Shown here: in pieces, positions 6,827 to 11,951 of the stretch
Layout: the number at the start of each line of letters is the position of its first letter
Position numbering within the stretch: position 1 is the first letter of the stretch
Assembly (NCBI GenBank): GCA_947306185.1
Contig: CAMZFU010000033.1
Coordinates: 1-12,567 of the forward strand
DNA from: an uncultured Pseudomonadota bacterium
Lineage (GTDB): Bacteria; Pseudomonadota; Alphaproteobacteria; Rs-D84
DNA length: 12,567 nt
Direction of reading: 5' to 3'
The notes under the pieces: model-generated
Seen by the model: the letters and a program-made list of their open reading frames with translations, nothing else
Database searches by the model: none
What the model was told of the DNA's origin: nothing
Program-made: the position numbers and the translations under genes

Positions 6827-7981
6827 CTAGACCTCAAAATCGTAATTTTTTACAGATTTCACAATCGCCGCGACCAATTTATCTTGGTGTGATGATGTTT
6901 TCAATAATTTTTCTTCGGCCGCGTTGGATAAATGCCCACATTCAATCAATGCACCCGGCACGGTTGAACGCAATACCGCCAACGGTGCATGGCGAACCGC
7001 GGGACCGGCCTGTTGTTCAATGCCCGCACGATTAAATGCGCGTGCGCATCCATTTGCATACTCTTCGGACATTTCTGCCACCGCATGTTGTTGCAACGCA
7101 GATAATGCCACGCGAATATCCTTGGAAAAACTCTCAAACCCATCAACATCGATTTTATCGGCGGCATTTTCGGCATCAGCCAATTTCTGGGCTTCTTCGT
7201 CAGATGCTTTTTCAGAAAGTGTATAAATCGAAAATCCCTTGACCGAACGACTTGGGTTTGCATTTGCGTGAATGGAAAGGAACAAATCGGCCTTTTTCTT
7301 TTCCGCAATTGCGGCCCTGTCGGCCAATTTAAGGTACGTATCGTCACCACGTGTCATATACACTGTAAAACCAGCATCTCGCAACGCTGTACGCAATTTT
7401 TTGGCAACTGATAACACAACCGTTTTTTCCTTGGTGCCGCCCTTGCCTATGCATCCCGGATCCTTACCACCGTGGCCGGCGTCCAAAACAATAATGTGTT
7501 TTTTCGCCGTTGATTCTGATGAATTATTTGTCGTTGTTGCAGCCGCCTTGGTCGTGGCACTTGCCGCTGTAAAATCCAGAACAAGGCGATAATCATTATC
7601 GCCATTTGGTTCTAATATCATTATCTGATTTTTCGGAATTTCTGCAACCGGCTTACGCAGTTCCGCAATTATATTTAACGCATCACCAACTTGGGCCTGA
7701 CTAACTGATTTAACCAATGTCCCAGATGCCAATTTTGCCGTTATAGAATTATCCGCAGGTGTGTTTGATAACTTTATTGTAAGCGTATTTTCACCATAAA
7801 CCAATGTATATGATGGCCGCGATGAAGTTTCAATAACTATACGCGTTTTACCACCCGGCTGCACACCAGTACGTATTGAACGCAACGCATTGCGTGCCGC
7901 AAATGCGACACGTGGCAACATACCGGCAATAACCACACCAACGCCGGTAATTTGCAAAAGATTCCTACGCGACACTTTCAT
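6827..7981 (-). CDS. N-acetylmuramoyl-L-alanine amidase (AmiC type), Tat-exported
   Basis: This 384-residue periplasmic amidase cleaves the bond between N-acetylmuramic acid and the peptide stem, splitting septal peptidoglycan during division. Residues 1-28 are a twin-arginine signal (SRRNLLQ, then a hydrophobic stretch ending AFA). An AMIN domain (about 30-140) would target peptidoglycan or the septum, followed by a Thr/Ser/Ala-rich linker (140-160). The Amidase_3 domain has the zinc ligands His170 (DAGHGGKDPG), Glu185 and His238 (LSIHANAN), and catalytic Glu347 (ALIECGHLSN). I chose the ATG at 7981: a TTG at 8020 in the same frame is actually the -35 box of the promoter. The region around 255-300 is a helical insert like the autoinhibitory helix regulated by LytM factors in AmiB/AmiC. 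The symporter gene follows. Confidence 0.95.
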   Translation of the reverse strand: MKVSRRNLLQITGVGVVIAGMLPRVAFAARNALRSIRTGVQPGGKTRIVIETSSRPSYTLVYGENTLTIKLSNTPADNSITAKLASGTLVKSVSQAQVGDALNIIAELRKPVAEIPKNQIMILEPNGDNDYRLVLDFTAASATTKAAATTTNNSSESTAKKHIIVLDAGHGGKDPGCIGKGGTKEKTVVLSVAKKLRTALRDAGFTVYMTRGDDTYLKLADRAAIAEKKKADLFLSIHANANPSRSVKGFSIYTLSEKASDEEAQKLADAENAADKIDVDGFESFSKDIRVALSALQQHAVAEMSEEYANGCARAFNRAGIEQQAGPAVRHAPLAVLRSTVPGALIECGHLSNAAEEKLLKTSSHQDKLVAAIVKSVKNYDFEV

Positions 7982-7991
7982 TGTATTGGTT

Positions 7992-8020
7992 ATTATATCA
8001 AAAAATGGCGCCTTTTTCAA
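7992..8020 (-). promoter_or_regulatory. Consensus promoter giving a near-leaderless amidase mRNA
   Basis: On the minus strand TTGAAA (8015-8020), exactly 17 bases, and a perfect TATAAT (7992-7997). Only ten bases separate the -10 from the ATG at 7981, so transcription should start about three bases before the start codon. No Shine-Dalgarno is present, which fits a leaderless or near-leaderless message. Confidence 0.85.
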
Positions 8021-8049
8021 AACAAAAATACTGGCGCGCGGCCAGTATT
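8021..8049 (-). terminator. Rho-independent terminator of the cysteine-rich gene
   Basis: A perfect 9-bp stem (AATACTGGC/GCCAGTATT, 8027-8035 and 8041-8049) with loop CGCGC is followed on the minus strand by TTTTGTTTT. It insulates the cysteine-rich gene from the amidase promoter, which begins at 8020. Confidence 0.92.
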
Positions 8050-8068
8050 CTAAATCGGATTACGAACT

Positions 8069-9325
8069 TTACTTATAAATACAATTTGCGAATTGTTGCG
8101 CAATCATACTCTGTTCTTGGGATGTCATTTCGGCAACCTGAATCATATAGCAACGCGTGGAATCGCGCAATATAAATAACTTGGTGCCTTTCTTGTACGC
8201 TGTTTGCATATCGTCCATCTGTGCAGATGTAAAGAACGCATTTTGCGTCAACACAGAATTGGTAAGTCCCGCCTGAACAACCTGATTTGCGGTGGCATAA
8301 TCATAAATATCCGTGCGTGATTTAATTTCTTTGTAAATAGATGTGGCTACGGTGTCGTTAGTTTTTTTTTGTGCATCTGGGAAAGCAACCGTTGCCGCAA
8401 CAACCGCTGCGGTCTGGAGATTTGTAAGACCATTACCAGACGTTTCACGTTGTGGCAAATTCAACTGCAGATCTTCGCCACATGCCAAATTCATACGATT
8501 CGTATAAGATGCCAAAACCGCATCAACCGCCGTTTCCCAATCGCTGCCTTTCTTGTTCAAATCTAAACTAACAATCTTTTCGGCCCAGCCCCATATATTC
8601 GCACCGACATTACCCGCATTTGCAAAACGTGATACCATCTCCGCGGAACCGCCGGCAACCCCGGCGCCACAGAAATCTGTTAATTGCGACATTAGCATAC
8701 TTGATGTTTCGTTACCATATGCCAATGCCACAGAATGGCAAACCATTGCGGCCTCTAATTCCTGGCGACGTTCAAGACACTGCGGTGAATGTGCCTTGGT
8801 CAATTCTGTGGCCATATTTGACATAGACAACCATGCCATAATTTCTTGTTGAACATACGATGGACAAAGGTGTGCCGCTGTATTCAAACCGCCAACACCC
8901 ATTTTTGTATTCGCCGCAAAATTGGGTAATAAAACATCCCTGTCGTTACGCAGGCACAACAAAGCATAGTTGTACAATTCACTTTCCGTCGCATATGCAC
9001 AACGGCCGTTAACCTGGCCCGGGACGACGGTAATGTCGCCACAATAATCGGATAAACACTTATCAATCTTGGTACGGCATGCGGTATCAACATCCGGAAC
9101 ATTTACCATGTAATAGGTATTACGTTGATTGGTTTTATATGCATTCGCCAACCCTTGATTTCCGCGCAGTGTATTCGATGTATTCGTCGTATTAGTTATC
9201 ATACCACGCGCAGTCGAAGCGGCCCCCGACGTATTCGCCGTAACGGACCCCGCGGAAATCCCGTACGCCTGTGTTCCCATGACACAAACACAAATTGCAC
9301 CAAAAGCAGTCAGTAAACGTTTCAT
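8069..9325 (-). CDS. Secreted cysteine-rich protein of unknown function
   Basis: I do not recognise the family of this 418-residue protein. A Sec signal peptide (KR, then LLTAFGAICVCVMGTQAYG) ends near residue 22. The mature chain has 12 cysteines (83, 90, 95, 109, 124, 154, 183, 196, 219, 282, 392, 415), an even number that suggests up to six disulfides and a periplasmic or surface location. The stretch at 26-70 is low-complexity Thr/Asn/Ala/Ser. The first cluster is CRTKIDKCLSDYCGD. The rest looks mainly helical, with no transmembrane anchor. The ATG at 9325 follows GAGAGG by five bases; the open frame upstream to 9400 crosses the promoter and is rejected. It stands alone between its own promoter and terminator, divergent from prfB. 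A run of nine A on the coding strand (8362-8370) is a potential slippage site. Confidence 0.85.
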   Translation of the reverse strand: MKRLLTAFGAICVCVMGTQAYGISAGSVTANTSGAASTARGMITNTTNTSNTLRGNQGLANAYKTNQRNTYYMVNVPDVDTACRTKIDKCLSDYCGDITVVPGQVNGRCAYATESELYNYALLCLRNDRDVLLPNFAANTKMGVGGLNTAAHLCPSYVQQEIMAWLSMSNMATELTKAHSPQCLERRQELEAAMVCHSVALAYGNETSSMLMSQLTDFCGAGVAGGSAEMVSRFANAGNVGANIWGWAEKIVSLDLNKKGSDWETAVDAVLASYTNRMNLACGEDLQLNLPQRETSGNGLTNLQTAAVVAATVAFPDAQKKTNDTVATSIYKEIKSRTDIYDYATANQVVQAGLTNSVLTQNAFFTSAQMDDMQTAYKKGTKLFILRDSTRCYMIQVAEMTSQEQSMIAQQFANCIYK

Positions 9326-9347
9326 TGAAACCTCTCTCTTGGGTAAT

Positions 9348-9376
9348 ATTTTATCACATACGAATATAAAAGGCAA
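9348..9376 (-). promoter_or_regulatory. Sigma70 promoter of the cysteine-rich gene
   Basis: On the minus strand TTGCCT (9371-9376), exactly 17 bases, and TAAAAT (9348-9353), preceded by TG two bases earlier (extended -10). The predicted leader is about 16 bases and contains the GAGAGG ribosome site. Confidence 0.8.
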
Positions 9377-9390
9377 CACTTCATTTATGG

Positions 9391-9418
9391 TTGAAATCAA
9401 AAAAATTACTGATACAAT
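9391..9418 (+). promoter_or_regulatory. Candidate promoter of prfB
   Basis: TTGAAA (9391-9396), a 16-base spacer and TACAAT (9413-9418). The expected start site is near 9425, on or next to the first in-frame ATG, so the prfB mRNA may also be leaderless or nearly so. The -35 box is 14 bases from that of the divergent cysteine-rich gene. Confidence 0.6.
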
Positions 9419-9424
9419 TAGGGT

Positions 9425-10496
9425 ATGATTTTGATGAACGATACTTTGAATGAAATCTATGAAAACCTGAATTCAATTCGGGGGTTTCTTTGACCCTGAT
9501 AAATTACAGGAACAAATTGCCGAACTTACACAACAATCATTAGCACCAGATTTATGGAACGACCAAGATGCCGCACGTGCATTGTTGCAGAAAAAATCCG
9601 CCAAGGAACGCGAGCTGAATGATTTCTTGGCGATGGAACAAGAATACAAAAACCTTAAAGATTTGTATTCGATGGCACCTGATGATGCTGATGTTGTTGG
9701 TGCAATACAAAAACTTGCCGATGATGTCCAACACGCCAAATATATTACACTGTTTAACAATCCGGCTGATGGCAATAATGCATTTTTATTTATTCAGGCC
9801 GGCGCCGGTGGAACCGAGGCCCAAGATTGGGCGCAAATGATTGCGCGTATGTATTCGCGTTGGGCAGAACGCCACGGTTTTGGGGTCGAGGTTGTTGAAG
9901 AACATATCGGCGATACCGCAGGCATAAAAAGTATGACTATGCGAATTGTTGGTGAACGCGCATATGGTTGGTTGCGTAATGAAATTGGCGTACACCGTTT
10001 GGTACGTATTTCCCCGTTCAACGCAAATGGTAAAAGACAGACCAGTTTTGCATCTGTGAACGTGTGGCCAGATGTTGATGATTCTATTCAGATTGATATA
10101 AATGAAAAAGACCTGCGCATTGATACATACCGTTCTTCTGGTGCCGGTGGTCAACACGTTAATAAAACCGACAGTGCGGTTCGCATTACCCATATTCCAA
10201 CAGGCATCGTTGTTACATGCCAAAATGAACGCAGCCAATTTCAGAATAAAGATATGGCGATGAAAATCTTGCGCTCACGTTTATATGAATTAGAAATGGA
10301 AAAACGTGCCGCCGAAGAAGATGCCGCCAAGGCCGCGCAAAAGAAAATCGAATGGGGCAGTCAGATTAGAAACTATGTCCTGTATCCATATCAACTGGTT
10401 AAAGATGTCCGCACCGGTGTTGAAAATACGGATTCAAATGCCGTATTGGACGGTGATTTGGATGCATTTATGTTAAGTTTATTGCAACGCGGTTAA
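9425..10496 (+). CDS. prfB: Peptide chain release factor 2 (RF2), programmed +1 frameshift
   Basis: RF2 releases nascent peptides at UGA and UAA codons. The coding sequence is in two frames: 22 codons from the ATG at 9425 (or from the in-frame ATG at 9434) to CTT 9488-9490, then a +1 shift that skips T9491 and continues with GAC at 9492. The joined protein is 356 residues, near the usual 360-370. It has the codon-recognition tripeptide SPF (196-198, in VRISPFN), specific for RF2, and the catalytic GGQ (241-243, in SGAGGQHVNKT). The N-terminal coiled coil is complete only if the first frame is included. AGGG at 9420-9423 could serve the ATG at 9434 only if transcription starts further upstream than the promoter predicts. 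The stop is two bases from the stop of a convergent surface-protein gene, with no terminator between them. Confidence 0.96.
9479..9494 (+). promoter_or_regulatory. RF2 autoregulatory frameshift site
   Basis: CGG GGG TTT CTT TGA C reproduces the known prfB recoding signal: an internal Shine-Dalgarno (GGGGG, 9480-9484) at the same spacing as in E. coli, the slippery CTT, and an in-frame TGA followed by C. When RF2 is scarce, the ribosome pauses at TGA and slips +1 to read GAC, so RF2 controls its own synthesis. Confidence 0.96.
10473..10496 (+). repeat. Direct repeat, copy 1: last seven codons and stop of prfB
   Basis: These 24 bases encode L-S-L-L-Q-R-G-stop. They recur at 11708-11731 with a single difference (G10484 against A11719), which changes TTG to TTA and keeps leucine. 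The match starts on a codon boundary and ends on the stop codon. Confidence 0.9.
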
Positions 10497-10498
10497 TG

Positions 10499-11449
10499 TT
10501 ATTGCCCTGACGGTATGTATATATTTGATGTCGTTTCTGGTCCTGCATTAAATGTTCCATTTCCCGAATTAGTTAATATTTGATTTGAAACCAAATCATA
10601 GAAACCAACCAAGCCATCCGAATCACGTTTTACGGGGATCGCATTTAACAAAAATACACCATTTTCATCCATTAATTGCAAATACCAAACATTACCAACG
10701 AACCTACGATCCGACGCGGACGATGCACCACATAATAAACGTACCTTATCGTTTGATGTGGCATTACTTGTTACCCGTTCAGAATTTATATTATTTACCG
10801 TTCCACGCCAATAACCTGTTTCATCAATGCGTGTAAAATTGAATTCACCGACACTGGACGATGGTACTTCTGACACATTATACCAATATCTTTGGTTATC
10901 GCCTCTCTGCAAAGTACCATAAAATGTGTTAAGGTCATTGGAATCCGATCCAAATATTATCCTGTTCATACCGCTATAAACTGTTTGTTGTGCGCGGCCG
11001 CGAAAACCATAAACAGAACCCCATGAAACATTTGTTAAAATACATGGACCTTCTGTGTTAATACTAACATACTCTAAACGCGTATATCCATCAGGGATGA
11101 TTTGTTGTGTGGTTTTATTATGTATTCGCCAAATCAAGCATCCTTCCTCATCAGATTCTTCGCAAATAAATTCTGTTTCCAATGCATTTTGTATTCCGGC
11201 ATCCACCGTTCCCACGGTCACCAGGTTATTTATTTGTTCGTCATATGTACCTGTCTCTTGGTAAATTCCTTTGGTTTCAATAACACCTTGGGTATCAGTA
11301 TGTGTCAATACAGTATTTGTATTTATAGCCGGGACCTTGTCTTGTTTCTTGGCCACTTCGGTATCAACATATTTTTTAGAAGTGATTGTTTTATCTGCAT
11401 ATGCAACAAACGAAAACATAATAAAAAACGTGATAAAGCTTCGTCTCAT
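10499..11449 (-). CDS. Signal-peptide surface protein with LamG/ConA-like C-terminus
   Basis: This 316-residue protein starts with a Sec signal peptide (MRRSFITFFIMFSFVAYA, cleaved before Asp19). A polar segment (KKYVDTEVAKKQDKVPAINT, 25-44) is probably coiled-coil. After a Cys pair near 96-104 comes a C-terminal domain (about 118-305) that opens with PDGYTRLEYV and closes with GLVGFYDLVS...NSGNGTFNAGP. This begin/end signature is typical of concanavalin-like (LamG-type) jelly-roll domains that bind glycans or surface ligands. The ATG at 11449 is preceded by AAGGGA at five bases; the frame stays open to an ATG at 11659 but lacks a signal peptide and ribosome site there. The protein is related to the gene at the right edge. 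It is convergent with prfB, and its leader has attenuator-like hairpins. Confidence 0.8.
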   Translation of the reverse strand: MRRSFITFFIMFSFVAYADKTITSKKYVDTEVAKKQDKVPAINTNTVLTHTDTQGVIETKGIYQETGTYDEQINNLVTVGTVDAGIQNALETEFICEESDEEGCLIWRIHNKTTQQIIPDGYTRLEYVSINTEGPCILTNVSWGSVYGFRGRAQQTVYSGMNRIIFGSDSNDLNTFYGTLQRGDNQRYWYNVSEVPSSSVGEFNFTRIDETGYWRGTVNNINSERVTSNATSNDKVRLLCGASSASDRRFVGNVWYLQLMDENGVFLLNAIPVKRDSDGLVGFYDLVSNQILTNSGNGTFNAGPETTSNIYIPSGQ

Positions 11450-11477
11450 CCTTTTCCCTTTTGTGTTTAATAACCAC

Positions 11478-11505
11478 AAAAAACCACCGGAAAAATCAGG
11501 TGGTT
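11478..11505 (-). terminator. Terminator hairpin in the leader of the surface-protein gene
   Basis: On the minus strand AACCACC (11505-11499) pairs with GGTGGTT (11488-11482), loop TGATTTTTCC, with a six-base T-run (11483-11478). It lies only about 30 bases before the ATG at 11449, so it would stop transcripts just before the gene. Either it ends an upstream message or it acts as an attenuator. Confidence 0.65.
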
Positions 11506-11632
11506 GGAGGTTCAAGACTATCTTCCGAGAAATAGTGGACTTATTCAATATATTCGTCGCCCTCCAACCAGGCGGTTGGAGGTGTTTTTTGTCCCCACGG
11601 ACACTCGGAATAATGGGTCTTGAATCCCAAGC
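11482..11632. repeat. Nested inverted-repeat element (multi-branched fold)
   Basis: Outer arms 11504-11529 and 11604-11630 are imperfect inverted repeats: TTCCGAG/CTCGGAA and TTCAAGA/TCTTGAA, 7 bp each, plus TTGG..GG/CCCAA. They enclose a perfect 9-bp hairpin (11561-11582) and a small GTCC/GGAC hairpin (11591-11602). A 13-base direct repeat (GGYGGTTGGAGGT, 11499-11511 and 11571-11583) links the element to the terminator hairpin beside it. The layout suggests a folded RNA or a small palindromic mobile repeat. Confidence 0.6.
11561..11590 (+). terminator. Plus-strand terminator-like hairpin
   Basis: CCTCCAACC (11561-11569), loop AGGC, GGTTGGAGG (11574-11582), then TG and six T. This is the first strong plus-strand terminator after prfB, about 1.06 kb past its stop. 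Seen from the minus strand, the same hairpin is arm 1:2 of the attenuator-like leader. Confidence 0.65.
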
Positions 11633-11707
11633 CAGCAGAACACCTGCCGACAGTGACATCTTAGTAAAATAATGTCATAAGAATCAACAAAAAATATCAG
11701 TTAAATT

Positions 11708-11731
11708 TTAAGTTTATTACAACGCGGTTAA
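11708..11731 (+). repeat. Direct repeat, copy 2: detached copy of the prfB end
   Basis: Twenty-three of 24 bases match 10473-10496, and the single change is synonymous in the prfB frame. No prfB sequence precedes it; the upstream base composition is plain AT-rich intergenic. It marks the right boundary of the putative cassette. Confidence 0.85.
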
Positions 11732-11763
11732 AAAATACAAATTCACTACAAAAACGGTTGCGT

Positions 11764-11813
11764 ACTAACCACTATCATACCCACTTACACTTACCACTAT
11801 CCACTAACAACTA
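11764..11813. repeat. Low-complexity ACTA/CCACT tract
   Basis: About 50 bases are built from degenerate units such as CTAACCACTATC, CTTACCACTATC and CCACTAAC, with almost no G on the plus strand. No reading frame or hairpin is evident. It looks like a decayed short tandem repeat. Confidence 0.5.
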
Positions 11814-11851
11814 GCCCAGAGCACTCTCTATTGTCATACTATGCTTTTTCG

Positions 11852-11931
11852 ACGTCACCCCGCTGAAAAGCGGGGTCTCGTTGCTATCAGGCGGTAATAA
11901 AGAGACCCCGCGTCATAGCGTGGGATGACGT
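11852..11931. repeat. REP-like palindromic pair (CGTCAYCCC type)
   Basis: Left arm 11852-11879 and right arm 11902-11931 are long inverted repeats sharing ACGTCA/TGACGT ends and GCGGGGTCTC/GAGACCCCGC inner ends. Each arm is also its own hairpin; the left one is a perfect CCCCGCT/AGCGGGG stem with a GAAA loop (11858-11875). This is the style of intergenic palindromes common in alphaproteobacteria, mobilised in other groups by REP-associated transposases. None is present here. Confidence 0.8.
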
Positions 11932-11933
11932 TT

Positions 11934-11951
11934 TTAACAATATATTGTTAA
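11934..11951. repeat. Perfect 18-bp palindrome over the stop codon
   Basis: TTAACAATATATTGTTAA is an exact palindrome and includes the TAA stop (11948-11950) of the right-edge gene. On the minus strand it is followed by AAA and the REP-like pair. It may act as a weak terminator or as a site for a dimeric DNA-binding protein; neither is shown. Confidence 0.5.

Larger units (their letters stand above)
10497..11731. mobile_element. Putative inserted cassette or islet at the prfB 3' end
   Basis: About 1.2 kb between the two 24-nt prfB-end repeats holds one minus-strand surface-protein gene plus a structured, hairpin-rich leader. Direct repeats of a gene's 3' end flanking foreign DNA are the usual trace of site-specific integration that keeps the target gene intact, with the repeats corresponding to attL and attR. 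No recombinase gene is inside, so any mobility would depend on an enzyme supplied elsewhere. Ancient unequal recombination between two prfB alleles would leave the same trace. The repeat is seen directly; the mobile nature is inferred. Confidence 0.45.

Noticed and set aside
7982..8020. TTG start for the amidase at 8020
   Set aside because: The TTG is part of the TTGAAA -35 box, and the ATG at 7981 directly precedes the twin-arginine signal.
11482..11632. Retron msr/msd RNA
   Set aside because: A folded repeat with outer inverted arms is present, but no reverse transcriptase gene lies nearby.
11055..11672. Plus-strand ORFs opposite the surface-protein gene
   Set aside because: They are shadows with no RBS, no signal peptide and unnatural composition.
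10473..11731. Integron gene cassette with attC
   Set aside because: The repeats do not fit the GTTRRRY core site, the ends are prfB coding sequence, and no integrase is present.
11499..11931. CRISPR array
   Set aside because: The repeats are two or three copies with unequal spacing and inverted orientation. No regular spacers or cas genes are present.
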